A stretch of DNA of 55,859 bases from Pseudoalteromonas sp. Z1A8 (GCF_011378855.1 NZ_WTLB01000030.1:1-55859); one strand, 5' to 3'. Shown: positions 37,151 through 47,778, counted from the stretch's first letter. Numbers and translations: made by a program. The notes: generated from the sequence alone by a model not told the origin.

Positions 37151-37884
37151 AGCTGTTTGGCAAGTACATCTCTATCACTGTATGGCTTTAAATCACATAA
37201 CGCGTTAAACACACTAGGTATATGCAATGGCGTGTTAACTTCACCTTGATGACCGCTTAACGGCATTGAAGGTGAGTCTGTTTCAAGTACTAGGTGCTCT
37301 GGCTCAATAGCAGCAATAACAGCACGTGTTTTAGCTGCCCGCTCATACGTAATAACACCGCCTACACCAAGCTTAAAACCGTGTTTAATATAATACTGCG
37401 CTTGTTGAAGTGAGCCCGAAAAGGCATGAATCACTCCCCCGTTTTTTGGCCTACAACGTTTAAAAGATTGCGAAATTAAATCATGGCTTTGTCTGTGGTG
37501 AACAATAAGCGGTAAATTAAGCTCATTCGAAAGCGCTATTTGCTGCTCAAATAAATAAGTTTGTTTAGGAAGGTTTTCAATACTTCGATCAAGTCCACAC
37601 TCTCCAATAGCTACCAGTTGGCGCTTATTTGTAGTTGCGAACTCAAAAAGCGCTTTTATGTGCGATTCTTCATGTTGATCTAAAAAGTAAGGATGCAGCC
37701 CTGCGGCTATTTTTATACTTGGGTAGGTTGCTTTGAGCTCTATGAGGGCATGCGATTGAGCAAGCGTTATACCAGGCACAACGAACTGATTAACTCCCTT
37801 TGCTACACACTCGTTTATGAGTGATTCACGATTCGAATCAAACTCACTAAAGTCGAGATGGCAATGAGAGTCAATAAATTGCAC
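37117..37884 (-). CDS. TatD-family metal-dependent hydrolase
   Basis: 255 residues. FIDSHCHLDF supplies the first metal ligands. AIGECGLDR, LIVHHRQSHDL, GGVIHAFSGS and LETDSPSMPL provide the remaining conserved positions. Closest by eye to YjjV of E. coli. TatD proteins act as magnesium-dependent DNases or hydrolases. It converges on and overlaps ytjB by 34 bases. Confidence 0.92.
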   Translation of the reverse strand: MQFIDSHCHLDFSEFDSNRESLINECVAKGVNQFVVPGITLAQSHALIELKATYPSIKIAAGLHPYFLDQHEESHIKALFEFATTNKRQLVAIGECGLDRSIENLPKQTYLFEQQIALSNELNLPLIVHHRQSHDLISQSFKRCRPKNGGVIHAFSGSLQQAQYYIKHGFKLGVGGVITYERAAKTRAVIAAIEPEHLVLETDSPSMPLSGHQGEVNTPLHIPSVFNALCDLKPYSDRDVLAKQLYDSCSDVFCI

Positions 37885-37905
37885 GGTTACTTACTCATCT
37901 ATTTA

Positions 37906-38544
37906 TTAAGGATTTAAGCGTGTAATTTGCCAGCTGTTATCAGCTTGGCGTTGATACATAAAGCGGTCGTGCAAGCGATGCGCTCCGCCTTGCCAAAACT
38001 CAATTTTAGTGGGGACTACGCAGTAACCACCCCAAAAATCAGGAAGTGGAATTTCACCTTTAGAAAACTTGTTTTTCATGTTGGCAAAGGTTTCCATCAA
38101 CACTTTACGCGACGATATAGGCCGACTTTGCGCTGATGCCCACGCTGCTAATTGGCTTTCTTTAGGGCGCGATAAAAAGTACTTTGCAACGGCTGATGTC
38201 GGTAATGGTTTAGCCTCGCCATACACAATAACCTGGCGCTCCATATGATGCCACGGAAAGTGCAAGGAAATTTTGTTATTGCCTTTAAGCTCTTGGGCTT
38301 TACGCGAGCCTGTATTGGTAAAAAAGACAAAACCGTCATCATCCAAATGCTTTAAAAGCACAATACGCTGTGAAGGTTGACCACTTTCATCAACAGTTGC
38401 TACAACCATTGCTGTTGGATCGGGTAACTGGCTTGCTACCGCATGCTCAAGCCAAGTTTCAAACTGCTTAAACGGATCATCTTGCAAGTTATCTTCGCTT
38501 AACGCGTCTTGCAGGTATTCACGGCGGATATCTTCGAGTTTCAT
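37906..38544 (-). CDS. pdxH: pyridoxine/pyridoxamine 5'-phosphate oxidase
   Basis: 212 residues. [32 protein letters not shown] and the C-terminal [15 protein letters not shown] with RLNP are diagnostic. It uses FMN and oxygen to make pyridoxal phosphate. It starts 21 bases upstream of tatD on the same strand, so the two likely form a unit. The region 5' of it carries the hairpin repeat array. Confidence 0.96.
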   Translation of the reverse strand: MKLEDIRREYLQDALSEDNLQDDPFKQFETWLEHAVASQLPDPTAMVVATVDESGQPSQRIVLLKHLDDDGFVFFTNTGSRKAQELKGNNKISLHFPWHHMERQVIVYGEAKPLPTSAVAKYFLSRPKESQLAAWASAQSRPISSRKVLMETFANMKNKFSKGEIPLPDFWGGYCVVPTKIEFWQGGAHRLHDRFMYQRQADNSWQITRLNP

Positions 38545-38672
38545 AACAAGTCCTTTAAATAAAGCCTAGAAAAGAGCTTAGAGTAGCGAGCTTAAAACAT
38601 TAGATGTTGAGTAATAACAAATATTAAGATTCAGGTATATCAATAGCAAGAAGCATAGAGTCTCAAGTGTAT

Positions 38673-38706
38673 CGTTGGGTTTCGTTTCACTCTACCCAAC
38701 CTACAA
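38673..38706. repeat. short inverted repeat of widespread intergenic type
   Basis: GTTGGG and CCCAAC enclose TTTCGTTTCACTCTA. Similar GTTGGGTTTCGTTnCnCTCTACCCAACCTAC units are, from memory, common between genes in marine gammaproteobacteria. It lies just left of the three hairpin elements. Confidence 0.6.
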
Positions 38707-38720
38707 TGTAAAACATTACT

Positions 38721-38834
38721 TCTGCAAGTGTAGGAGTGCTAGCAAGGCGGTAAAACTATTTATGCCAAGGAGCATACATTTAGTATGTGACTTAGGCTAA
38801 ATAGTTTTACCAACGCAGCTAAAGCGAACTACAC
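38721..38834 (+). repeat. structured hairpin repeat, copy 1 (114 bases)
   Basis: A long imperfect hairpin bounded by GTGTAG and CTACAC. Inside, TAGC (left) faces GCTA (right), an asymmetric loop AAGGC/AACGCA follows, then stem TAAAACTATTTA with TAAATAGTTTTA, then GCC/GGC. The apex is GAGCATAC-ATTTA-GTATGTGA. Copy 2 has the same length and layout with different stem bases. Confidence 0.9.
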
Positions 38835-38844
38835 AACTCAGATA

Positions 38845-38958
38845 TCTGCAAGTGTAGAAGTGCTGACAAGACGGAGTGCTTTTTTATGCCAAGGAGCATA
38901 CATTTAGTATGTGACTTAGGCTAAAAAAGCACGACAACGCAGTCAAAGCGAACTACAC
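38845..38958 (+). repeat. structured hairpin repeat, copy 2 (114 bases)
   Basis: Same architecture as copy 1, offset by 124 bases. The stem arms changed to GTGCTTTTTTA with TAAAAAAGCAC, and the short inner stem to TGAC with GTCA. Both sides changed together, so pairing is kept. The flanks, the AAGAC/AACGCA loop and the GAGCATAC-ATTTA-GTATGTGA apex are conserved. Confidence 0.9.
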
Positions 38959-38973
38959 GCAGCAGAAGGTTCA

Positions 38974-39007
38974 CCTAAGTAGTTTAGCCTAAGTAGTTTA
39001 GCCTAAG
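38974..39007. repeat. tandem 14-base duplication
   Basis: CCTAAGTAGTTTAG occurs twice in a row (38974-38987 and 38988-39001), followed by a partial CCTAAG. The last unit doubles as the outer left arm of hairpin copy 3. Confidence 0.85.
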
Positions 39008-39099
39008 ACAAGGCATCCAACCCTACTTATCCCTATGAGCATACGGTTTGTATGTGATTAGGGTAAGTCGGGGTGGATAACGCAGTATTAGGTTAAAAT
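38997..39099 (+). repeat. structured hairpin repeat, copy 3 (divergent)
   Basis: The outer arms are TTTAGCCTAAGAC with GTATTAGGTTAAA. The loop AAGGC/AACGCA and apical GAGCATAC-GGTTT-GTATGTGA match the other copies. The main stem is wholly different in sequence (CCAACCCTACTTATCCCTA with TAGGGTAAGTCGGGGTGG) yet still pairs. Boundaries are approximate. Confidence 0.82.
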
Positions 39100-39109
39100 A
39101 CGACGGTGA

Positions 39110-40852
39110 TTACATTTGTTCCATGACTTCAATGCCTAACAAATCCAATCCCGTTTCTAATGTTTTAGAAACCAAATTACACAGCACTAAACGGCTATCA
39201 CGTACACTTGGCTCTACGCCTTCTTTAAGTACTGGGCAGGCTTCATAAAATGTCATGTATAAACTTGCTAGCTCATATAAGTAACCACATAGTACGTGCG
39301 GTGTTGCTTCATTGATCATTAAATCAAGGACCTCTTCAAGCTGTAGTAGCTTAAGTGCAAGTGCTTTTTCTTGAGGTTCAACAATTGCTACGTCTGAATT
39401 TAACGTAGTTGCATCAACGCCTGACTTACGGAAAATACTACGTATACGTGTATAAGCATATTGTAAGTAAGGAGCGGTTGCGCCTTCAAAGCTTAGCATG
39501 CTGTCCCAGTTGAAAATGTAATCGCTGGTACGGTGCTTAGAAAGGTCAGCGTATTTAACTGCGCCAATACCTACTTTACGGGCAATTTCGCTGCGCTCGC
39601 TATCACTTAAGTCAGACTCGCGTTCAGCTAATTTAGTTGCTGCGCGGTTAATTGACTCTTCTAATAAGTCAGCAAGTTTTACAGTGCCACCAGTACGTGT
39701 TTTAAATGGTTTGTTATCGGCGCCCATCATGGTGCCAAATGGGCAAAACTCGTAACTTGTTTCGTCTCTTAATAAACCTGCTTTACGCGCTGTTAGCTCT
39801 ACTTGAGTAAAATGCAGGTTTTGACGTGCATCAACAAAAATTAAGATACGATCAGCACCTAGTTTATTTGAGCGATAATCACATGCAGCTAAATCGGTTG
39901 TTGCATATAAAAAGCCACCGCCAGATTTTTGTACGATAAACGCAGATGGTTCGCCATCTTTATTTGCCAGCTCATCTAAAAATACAACTTGTGCACCTTG
40001 CGACTCTACTGCAATGTTTTTATCTTTAAGCAGGCTAATTATATCTTTAAGCTCAGCGTTGTATGCGCTTTCAGCCATAATATCGGCTTGGGTAAGCGTT
40101 ACATTTAAACGTTTGTATACTTCTTCAGAGTGCTTAACTGAGGTGGCTATAAATAGTTTCCAAAGTTTTTCACAGTGTGCGTCGCCGCCTTGTAGTTTAA
40201 CAACGTAATTACGGGCTTTATCTGCAAATCCTTCTTCGTCATCAAAGCGTTTTTTAGCATCGCGGTAAAAAGTTTCTAAATCGGCAAGTGCAACAGTATC
40301 TAAATCTACACCTTGGCTAATTTGATCCTCTAAATGCGCGATTAACATACCAAATTGCGTGCCCCAATCACCCATGTGATTTTGACGTACTACTGTGTCG
40401 CCTCTAAATTCCAGCGCACGTACAATTGAGTCACCAATAATAGTTGAACGTAAGTGACCTACGTGCATTTCTTTAGCAAGGTTTGGTGATGAGTAATCAA
40501 CCACTACTTTTTGTGGGTTAGCGTGCTCGTTTACAGCAAGCTTTGCATCGCTATTAGCTGCTTTAACGCTTTGCGCTAAAAACTCAGGCTTTAAGTGAAT
40601 ATTAATAAAACCAGGGCCTGCGATTTCAGTTTTTTCTGCGATATCGCTTACATCAAGGTTATCTATAATTTTTTGCGCAAGCTCTCGTGGGTTGCTTTTC
40701 ATTTTTTTAGCTGCGCCCATTGCTGCATTAATTTGGTAATCACCAAACTGTGGGCGTGTGCTTTGCGTTACTGCTGGGTTTGTGTCTTCAGGTAAGCCTG
40801 CGCCAGCCATAGCTGCAATAGCTTTTTCGATTAAAATAGTACGAATATTCAT
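39110..40852 (-). CDS. argS: arginyl-tRNA synthetase
   Basis: 580 residues. The class I HIGH motif appears as [18 protein letters not shown], and [17 protein letters not shown] is typical of ArgRS. It lacks a canonical KMSKS, as is usual for this enzyme. The C-terminal anticodon-binding domain ends [12 protein letters not shown]. Monocistronic; its 3' side faces the hairpin repeat array. Confidence 0.97.
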   Translation of the reverse strand: MNIRTILIEKAIAAMAGAGLPEDTNPAVTQSTRPQFGDYQINAAMGAAKKMKSNPRELAQKIIDNLDVSDIAEKTEIAGPGFINIHLKPEFLAQSVKAANSDAKLAVNEHANPQKVVVDYSSPNLAKEMHVGHLRSTIIGDSIVRALEFRGDTVVRQNHMGDWGTQFGMLIAHLEDQISQGVDLDTVALADLETFYRDAKKRFDDEEGFADKARNYVVKLQGGDAHCEKLWKLFIATSVKHSEEVYKRLNVTLTQADIMAESAYNAELKDIISLLKDKNIAVESQGAQVVFLDELANKDGEPSAFIVQKSGGGFLYATTDLAACDYRSNKLGADRILIFVDARQNLHFTQVELTARKAGLLRDETSYEFCPFGTMMGADNKPFKTRTGGTVKLADLLEESINRAATKLAERESDLSDSERSEIARKVGIGAVKYADLSKHRTSDYIFNWDSMLSFEGATAPYLQYAYTRIRSIFRKSGVDATTLNSDVAIVEPQEKALALKLLQLEEVLDLMINEATPHVLCGYLYELASLYMTFYEACPVLKEGVEPSVRDSRLVLCNLVSKTLETGLDLLGIEVMEQM

Positions 40853-40909
40853 GTTTTTACCTTTATAAGCCCACCAAAGCAGGCTTTCTTTTAATTCTTT
40901 GAATGAGTT

Positions 40910-42499
40910 CTAGTTTTCGCGTGTATGGTTAAACGTTACTTCTGGGTAGCGCTCTACCGATAAGTTAAGGTTTACACGGCTCGGCGCTATGTAAGTTAAG
41001 TTATCGCCACCATCAAGTGCTAAATTGCTTTCGCACTTACGTTTAAATTCTTCAAACTTTTTAACATCACTGCTTTCTACCCAGCGTGCTGTATTTACGT
41101 TTATACCTTCGTAAATAGCATCTACGTTATATTCAGCTTTTAAACGTGCTACAACCACATCAAACTGAAGTACACCTACTGCGCCTACAATTAAATCGTT
41201 GTTTATAAGCGGTCTAAATACCTGCACAGCACCCTCTTCTGAAAGCTGTACTAAGCCTTTTAATAATTGCTTTTGCTTAAGCGGATCGCGTAAGCGAATA
41301 CGGCGGAACAACTCAGGGGCAAAGTTTGGAATACCACTAAATTTAAGTTTTTCGCCTTGGGTAAATGTATCACCAATTTGAATTGTACCGTGGTTATGTA
41401 AACCAATAATATCGCCAGCGTAAGCATCTTCTGCTCGCTCACGATCGCCCGCCATAAAGGTTACCGCATCAGAAATACTCACTTGCTTACCAATACGCAC
41501 GTGATTCATCTTCATGCCTTGGCTGTACTTACCCGATACAATACGCATAAATGCAATACGGTCACGGTGCTTCGGATCCATGTTTGCCTGAATTTTAAAT
41601 ACAAAACCGGTAAAGTTTTCTTCAGTTGCAACAACAAGTCTGTCTTCTGTTTCGCGCGGTAATGGCGTTGGTGCCCATTTAGTTAAACCATCTAAAACGT
41701 GGTCAACACCAAAGTTACCCAGTGCAGTACCGTAATAAACAGGCGAAAGCTTACCGGCTAAAAACAGCTCTAAATCAAATTCGTTTGATGCACCAATAAC
41801 AAGCTCAAGTTCATCGCGTAATTGCGCAGCTAAGTCTTCGCCAATAGCGATATCTAGCTCTGGATTATCAAGCCCTTTAATAGTGCGAACTTCTTGAATT
41901 TTATGACCTTGACCTGTTTTATATAAAACAGCTTCGTCATTATGAATGTGGTAAACACCTTTAAACTCTTTACCACAGCCAATTGGCCAAGTGATGGGCG
42001 CACAGGCAATATTAAGCTCTGTTTCAACTTCGTCCAATACTTCCATTGGGTCGCGTATTTCACGGTCACACTTATTCATAAACGTAACAATTGGCGTTGT
42101 ACGCAGGCGTGTAACTTCCATGAGCTTACGGGTACGATCTTCTACACCCTTTGCCGCATCAATAACCATTAAGCACGAATCTACCGCTGTTAGCGTGCGG
42201 TAAGTATCTTCCGAGAAGTCTTCGTGTCCTGGCGTATCAAGTAAATTAACAAGCGCATTGTTATACGGAAATTGCATTACCGAGGTAGTAACCGATATAC
42301 CACGCTCTTTTTCCATTTCCATCCAGTCAGATTTTGCATGCTGGTTAGAGCCACGACCTTTTACAGTACCGGCTCTTTGAATAGCTTGTCCGAACAACAA
42401 TACTTTTTCGGTGATAGTTGTTTTACCAGCATCCGGGTGAGAGATGATAGCAAAAGTCCTTCGCTTGCTGATTTCATTGATAATAGTTTGGTCTGCCAT
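40910..42499 (-). CDS. prfC: peptide chain release factor 3
   Basis: 529 residues. G1 is [14 protein letters not shown]3 is [17 protein letters not shown] and G4 is FMNKCDRE. The start ([14 protein letters not shown]) and the end are typical of RF3, a GTPase that removes RF1/RF2 from the ribosome after peptide release. ATG start; no co-transcribed partner visible. Confidence 0.97.
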   Translation of the reverse strand: MADQTIINEISKRRTFAIISHPDAGKTTITEKVLLFGQAIQRAGTVKGRGSNQHAKSDWMEMEKERGISVTTSVMQFPYNNALVNLLDTPGHEDFSEDTYRTLTAVDSCLMVIDAAKGVEDRTRKLMEVTRLRTTPIVTFMNKCDREIRDPMEVLDEVETELNIACAPITWPIGCGKEFKGVYHIHNDEAVLYKTGQGHKIQEVRTIKGLDNPELDIAIGEDLAAQLRDELELVIGASNEFDLELFLAGKLSPVYYGTALGNFGVDHVLDGLTKWAPTPLPRETEDRLVVATEENFTGFVFKIQANMDPKHRDRIAFMRIVSGKYSQGMKMNHVRIGKQVSISDAVTFMAGDRERAEDAYAGDIIGLHNHGTIQIGDTFTQGEKLKFSGIPNFAPELFRRIRLRDPLKQKQLLKGLVQLSEEGAVQVFRPLINNDLIVGAVGVLQFDVVVARLKAEYNVDAIYEGINVNTARWVESSDVKKFEEFKRKCESNLALDGGDNLTYIAPSRVNLNLSVERYPEVTFNHTREN

Positions 42500-42914
42500 T
42501 AATAAATTCTTTTAGTTTGATGCGGGGTTGAATGCATTTAAATAAGCGCTTGCGAGTAAACCCGTAATGTTGATCGTAATTAGCTACTATTTTCGCTGAT
42601 TTTAACGTTATAAACAGCTGATAATAAAACGCCAATAGCTAATTTTTTAATAATGGCAATTGTAACAGGAGTCGGTATAAAAGTGTGCTATCTAACTTAA
42701 AAATATCTTAGCTTTGTAATGAAGAGATATGAATAGAAATATTTGAAATATGGTCAGCAATTAAATTACAGACCATTTTATAATTGCTTAAGCGATGATT
42801 CGTTGCTTTTTAAGCTTATTTTCACCGAGGAATTTATATAAGTATTTTATTTCAAAACCTTAGATAAATTAGACTTACCAGTTAGCACATACTCGACTCT
42901 AAATTAATAATTAC
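42500..42914. other. intergenic region prfC / NTF2-like gene, 415 bases
   Basis: AT-rich, no convincing ORF. TTAGCTA (about 42579) and TAGCTAA (about 42635) are complementary but about 50 bases apart, so I place little weight on them. It contains the prfC promoter on the minus strand. Confidence 0.4.
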
Positions 42915-43289
42915 TTAGCGCTCACCTAACACTTCAAAATCGTCACTTTTTAACTTTGCTTTTCCATCGGCTGCAACAACCCAATGCTCGCGATGAACAA
43001 CACCGTGTGCTTGATTCATTGTCCATTTAGCTGATAAAACATAACCATCTTCACCAAGCTTTTCCCATGTTACATCAGTGTATTGCACATTTTTAAAGCC
43101 TTGATCCATGATCCCTTGCCAAAAGCTTTCTATCGCAGCCTCTCCATTAAACACACCAAATGGGCGTGCATGCATTTCACAATCAGAAAAATACTGTTGC
43201 GCGCAGCCTTTTGCATCTTGGCTATTAAATGCATGCTGCCAATCCGCTATCCCTTGTTTGCATTTTTGAAGTACTAATTCGCTATTCAT
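42915..43289 (-). CDS. NTF2/SnoaL-like protein
   Basis: 124 residues without signal peptide. The pattern (IADWQHAFNSQDAKGCAQQYF ... GVFNGEAAIESFWQGIMDQGF ... EHWVVAADGKAKLKSDDFEVL) fits the cone-shaped NTF2-like superfamily, whose members include small isomerases and ligand binders. It is divergent from a LysR gene 102 bases away, a classic regulator-target arrangement, so it is probably the LysR target. Substrate unknown. Confidence 0.75.
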   Translation of the reverse strand: MNSELVLQKCKQGIADWQHAFNSQDAKGCAQQYFSDCEMHARPFGVFNGEAAIESFWQGIMDQGFKNVQYTDVTWEKLGEDGYVLSAKWTMNQAHGVVHREHWVVAADGKAKLKSDDFEVLGER

Positions 43290-43391
43290 AGATCACCTGT
43301 AGTTAATAAATTACGCTTATATTAGTCATATCTTTTAATACTAAAAACAAAGATAATAAAAAATACAGTTTAGAAAAACAGAACAATAAAC

Positions 43392-44279
43392 ATGAGTAAA
43401 TTTAAACAAATGTCGGTGTTTGCAAATATTGTTGAGGCAGGTTCTATATCTGCCGCAGCTGATAAACTTAATGTTTCTAAATCGGTAGTAAGCCAGCATT
43501 TAAAAGCGTTAGAACTAGAGCTTGGGGTAACCCTTTTAAAACGCACAACGCGTAGGCAAGCATTAACGCCAACCGGCGAGCTGTTTTACATACAATGTAA
43601 AGAATTAAATAATATCGCGACTACGGCATGGGATACCGTAAAAACTCAACAAGCAGAGCCTACTGGTAATATAAAGATAACCGCTCCGAATGCATTAATG
43701 GAAACGCTTATTACCCCTGTTATTGCTAACTTAATGACTCAATACCCCAAATTAACGCCAGAGCTTGTAAGTGCCGATCAGCATATAGATTTTTTAGATC
43801 ATAATATTGATCTCGCTATTCGAGTAGGTCCCTCAAAAGACAGCGCCCTAAAACAAAAGCGCATAGGTAGCTTTACCGACAGGCTGTGTATAAAAACGGG
43901 AGTAATTAAAAACCCTAAACAACTAGAGTCTGAAATATTAAATAAAACACCTTACATCGCTAACACTTGGCAAGGGTTAAATATAGATCACACTTTTAAA
44001 AATGAACATGGGGAAGCACTTCACTTCAGTACCCAAGCTCGCTGCCTTGCAAACTCGTTCCATAGTTGTTTATCGCTTATAAAAGCAGGAGCTGGAATGG
44101 GTCTGGTACCTGATTTTTACTTAAACTTGGTAAAGCCTTCACTTGAGGTAATTAACCCCGATTACTCACTTAGTAGTAAAAGTATTTATGCATTAACGCC
44201 CTACACGCGCAACATGCCAATCTCTGTAAAAATATGCATTGATGAAATAACAAAGCACTTAAACAAACTTACAACTTAA
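43392..44279 (+). CDS. LysR-family transcriptional regulator
   Basis: 295 residues. The N-terminal winged helix (MSVFANIVEAGSISAAADKLNVSKSVVSQHLKALELELGVTLLKR) is followed by a substrate-binding domain. The style (GSISAAADKL, RRQALTPTGE, DLAIRVG) is that of the CrgA/DsdC-like branch. It likely controls the divergent NTF2-like gene and itself. Confidence 0.92.
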   Translation: MSKFKQMSVFANIVEAGSISAAADKLNVSKSVVSQHLKALELELGVTLLKRTTRRQALTPTGELFYIQCKELNNIATTAWDTVKTQQAEPTGNIKITAPNALMETLITPVIANLMTQYPKLTPELVSADQHIDFLDHNIDLAIRVGPSKDSALKQKRIGSFTDRLCIKTGVIKNPKQLESEILNKTPYIANTWQGLNIDHTFKNEHGEALHFSTQARCLANSFHSCLSLIKAGAGMGLVPDFYLNLVKPSLEVINPDYSLSSKSIYALTPYTRNMPISVKICIDEITKHLNKLTT

Positions 44280-44553
44280 GTTTAATAAGCGTTACAGCAC
44301 TTTTTTAAATATATAAGGCATAAAAAATTACTTTTATATGTATAAATATTGTAAATTTTATTCAAGCACTAAAATACTATTTTAATAATACGTAACTTAT
44401 TAAATTAAAATAACTTAACTATACAAATAAGCAGCTATTTTTAGCCAAATACCACACAATTAATGGTTACATTTCAGCCATCAAGACCGCTATAAGCTTG
44501 TTTAATAAAGTCGTAACGCATATTATTGATAGATTGCATGGAGGATAAGTAGT

Positions 44554-47226
44554 TTGGTCATGAAAACCAGTAAGTTAAGTATTAGATTATTATGGTATAT
44601 AACACCCCTTGTTATTCTACCGTTGCTATTTTTAGGTGGCTTTACGCTCACCAATGTAACTAATTCAACCCAAAAACAAGCTGATTTAATAATGAGCCGT
44701 TTTGTTGAGCAGCAACAGCAAAAAATATTTAACTACATCGACTCTTTTCACTCTACTGCAAAGCTACTTTCAACATCTCCGGTACTCAGTGACTTTTTAG
44801 CAAATGACGTTCGCGCAAATGGAAATTACACGCGAAAACTTGGCGCACTAATGGATGTATTTGCCAGCTACAGTGAAGCCTATCCGGATATAATTAGTAT
44901 TAATTTAGTCTCTGCCAGCGGGAAAAGTGACGCTTATTATTCTAACAACTTAACCACAGCCCCAAAAAGCTATCCATTTTTTAATCAAGTATTGCAAAGT
45001 AATTTAAGTAAACAGCAGTTTATGATTCAAAAAGATGATGGCACTACGAGTTTATATTTTATTCAACGAATTTATAGCGTTGATTACTACTTAAAGCGCC
45101 CACAACAGCTTGGGTTTATTGTAATGCATGTAGAGCCTTCAATACTTAACTCCAGTATTTTAGAAGCCCCGTATAACAACACACTTAATTTAATGCTGAC
45201 CAAAGACGGTAAGATTTTATTTAGCTCTGACTACAACATGCGCGGCCAATATATAAGCGAATACGAACTCAACCAAATCCACGACTTAGCTGATATTGGC
45301 ATGCTTTCGACCATTGAGCTCTCAAGCATAGATAAAATTGAGAGAATGATTTTTGCAGTGCAAATGCCTGGTGGATATTATTACGTATCGACCATTCCAA
45401 AAGGAGTGCTTTATCAATCAGGTAAAGCCATAAGTTTAATAACAGGCTTAATTGTTATTATTTCGGTGATCACCCTGCCTATATTAATTTTTGTAGTGGT
45501 ACGTAATTTATTACTTAACCCAATTGAGTTACTAGGTGCTGCAAGCCACCGCGTGGGTGACGGTGATTTATCGGTGCACTTACCAGCTCATACAAATGAT
45601 GAAGTGGGTGTTTTATTTAACGACTTTAACCACATGGTTAATCAAATAAGACACTACCAGCAGCAGCTTGAAGAATATAAGCACCATCTTGAAGATAAAG
45701 TAGAAAGCCGTACCCAAGCACTTGAAGCTATGAACAGCCAACTTGAGTTAGCTATTGGCCAAGCTGAGCAAGCCAATCAACTTAAGAGCCGCTTTTTAGC
45801 TAACATGAGCCACGAAATACGCACGCCGCTCACGGCTATTATGGGCTTTACAGAGCAGTTACTACACAACGATAAAGTAACTAACGATAAGCAACACCTA
45901 AGCACTATTTTACGTAATTCAAAACACTTACTAGAGCTAATAAATAACATACTCGATTTATCAAAAATCGAAGCCGAAAAGCTAGCTGTTGATTTGTCAG
46001 CGTTAAACGTAGTGCAGCTTGTGCACGACATTGAATCAATTATTCAACCACTGGCACAAGAAAAGCAATTAACCCTTAATATAGACTATCAACTGCCGCT
46101 ACCTCGCACCATTTATAGTGATGTGACCCGCTTAAAACAAATACTTATAAACATTGCTAATAACGCGGTTAAATTCACTGAAAATGGCAGTGTATCTATT
46201 TGTGTGCATTATTTGGAAGCGAGTCAAAAACTTGAGTTTGTAATCAAAGATACCGGTATTGGTATGTCTGAGCATCAAATAGAACGTGTATTTAAACCGT
46301 TTGAACAAGCCGATGCCACAACCACACGTCGTTTTGGTGGTACAGGTCTTGGGTTGTGTATTTCTAAAAACTTAGCACTGTTACTTGGTGGTGATGTAAC
46401 TCTTGAAAGTGAAGTGGGTGTTGGTAGCCGTGTTACAATTAGGGTGGCATGTCAGTTATCAGATGATCAACCAATGCTTGAGTTTTTAACACAAGACAGC
46501 CAGTTAATACCAGAAAAAGACCCTCTCTTATCGTTTGCGACCAATAGCTTTGACGCCAATATATTAGTGGCTGAGGACAACCCAGATAACCAACTATTAA
46601 TTAAATTACTACTGCAAACCTGGGGCCTTGAACCTGATATTGCCAGTAATGGCGCGCAAGCCGTAGAAATGGCGCTCGTAAACGACTACCAACTTATTAT
46701 TATGGATATGCAAATGCCTGTAATGGGCGGCTTAGAAGCGACTAGAATGCTACGCCATGCAGCATACGATGGCCCTATTATTGCCCTTACTGCCAATGTA
46801 ATGAACCATGACATAGGCACCTACCTAGAAGCGGGTTGTGATAAAGCACTGGCTAAACCCATTGATAAAGATGCACTCGAAAAAGTACTTGTAAGCTATT
46901 TACATCTTGAAAAAGACAATCAAAATAAATGGGATAGCTTATTAAAGAGCGAGAAGTTTCAGCAAATAGCTGATAACTATTTAGCAAACTTACCTACATA
47001 TTTAGAGGACGTTAAAGCTCTGCAACACTCTGATGACTGGGAAGCACTAAGAAGTATAGCGCACAGTATTAAAGGAAGTTCTGGATGCTTTAACTTTGAT
47101 GAAATTTACCATAGCGCAGCAGCACTTGAAGAGAACTTAAAAAGTAACAATAAAGTACCAAGAGACGAGCTAGTAAATGATTTGATAGTAGCTATTGAGC
47201 AAGCTATTAGCGACAAAGAGTCCTAA
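44554..47226 (+). CDS. hybrid sensor histidine kinase with REC and Hpt domains
   Basis: 890 residues. TM1 is about 10-31, a Cache-like periplasmic sensor about 35-290, TM2 about 293-318, HAMP about 318-370, and a coiled coil about 370-412. HisKA has its phospho-His at about 420 (ANMSHEIRTPLTAIMGF). HATPase (GIGMSEHQIERVFKPFEQAD, FGGTGLGLCI) follows, then REC with Asp at about 718 (LIIMDMQMPVMGG) and Hpt with His at about 837 (IAHSIKGSSG). A complete phosphorelay except for the output regulator, which is not adjacent. I kept TTG as start because GGAGGA is eight bases upstream; the next ATG is 14 away. Confidence 0.93.
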   Translation: MVMKTSKLSIRLLWYITPLVILPLLFLGGFTLTNVTNSTQKQADLIMSRFVEQQQQKIFNYIDSFHSTAKLLSTSPVLSDFLANDVRANGNYTRKLGALMDVFASYSEAYPDIISINLVSASGKSDAYYSNNLTTAPKSYPFFNQVLQSNLSKQQFMIQKDDGTTSLYFIQRIYSVDYYLKRPQQLGFIVMHVEPSILNSSILEAPYNNTLNLMLTKDGKILFSSDYNMRGQYISEYELNQIHDLADIGMLSTIELSSIDKIERMIFAVQMPGGYYYVSTIPKGVLYQSGKAISLITGLIVIISVITLPILIFVVVRNLLLNPIELLGAASHRVGDGDLSVHLPAHTNDEVGVLFNDFNHMVNQIRHYQQQLEEYKHHLEDKVESRTQALEAMNSQLELAIGQAEQANQLKSRFLANMSHEIRTPLTAIMGFTEQLLHNDKVTNDKQHLSTILRNSKHLLELINNILDLSKIEAEKLAVDLSALNVVQLVHDIESIIQPLAQEKQLTLNIDYQLPLPRTIYSDVTRLKQILINIANNAVKFTENGSVSICVHYLEASQKLEFVIKDTGIGMSEHQIERVFKPFEQADATTTRRFGGTGLGLCISKNLALLLGGDVTLESEVGVGSRVTIRVACQLSDDQPMLEFLTQDSQLIPEKDPLLSFATNSFDANILVAEDNPDNQLLIKLLLQTWGLEPDIASNGAQAVEMALVNDYQLIIMDMQMPVMGGLEATRMLRHAAYDGPIIALTANVMNHDIGTYLEAGCDKALAKPIDKDALEKVLVSYLHLEKDNQNKWDSLLKSEKFQQIADNYLANLPTYLEDVKALQHSDDWEALRSIAHSIKGSSGCFNFDEIYHSAAALEENLKSNNKVPRDELVNDLIVAIEQAISDKES

Positions 47227-47301
47227 AAAGCAAACTAGCAAAGCGGTACAAATACAGTGTTTTAGCGGCTCTGTGCTTTAAATATTAATTATCGACTTTA
47301 A

Positions 47302-47778
47302 TTATGAAAAGTTTAAACCTAGCGCCATACCCATTAAAATAGCGTCTTCAAAGCCATTTTTAGCAGGGTTATCACTTGGGTAATAGTTTTTACGCACTGA
47401 CATTTCAGTAAAGCCTGCGTTCTCGTACAGCGCAATAGCACGCGTATTTGATTCACGTACTTCTAAAAATAGGTTTTCAGCATTTTGCTGCTCACCATAT
47501 TCAATAAACTGCGCTAACAACTGCCTTGCAATACCCTTACCTTGGTGACTTGGCGTTACACAAATATCCATAAGTGTAAAATCAGGCCCTGCTTTTTCAC
47601 CAATATAAAAACCAATCATGCTCGCCTCATCAAATGCGGCAACATTAAAATAGCGCCCACCTATACATGAACCCATTGTATTTAAAGTCCACGGATGGCT
47701 ATGACACGCTGTTTCGACGGCCATTAATTGAGATATTGCTGTTTCATCTACTGATTTAAAGTTTATCAAGGTGTTCAC
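47302..47778 (-). CDS. rimI: ribosomal protein S18 alanine N-acetyltransferase
   Basis: 158 residues with the GNAT fold: ETACHSHPWTLNTM at the start, VTPSHQGKGIARQLL as the acetyl-CoA loop, and EVRESNTRAIALYENAGFTEMSVRKNYY, closely matching RimI. It overlaps the upstream holD-like gene by 23 bases, as these genes do in enterobacteria. Confidence 0.94.
   Translation of the reverse strand: MNTLINFKSVDETAISQLMAVETACHSHPWTLNTMGSCIGGRYFNVAAFDEASMIGFYIGEKAGPDFTLMDICVTPSHQGKGIARQLLAQFIEYGEQQNAENLFLEVRESNTRAIALYENAGFTEMSVRKNYYPSDNPAKNGFEDAILMGMALGLNFS

Noticed and set aside
38721..38958. Direct repeats of 114 bases considered as CRISPR or integron attC sites
   Set aside because: Too long and too few for CRISPR, with no cas genes. 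No GTTRRRY/RYYYAAC ends or integrase for attC.
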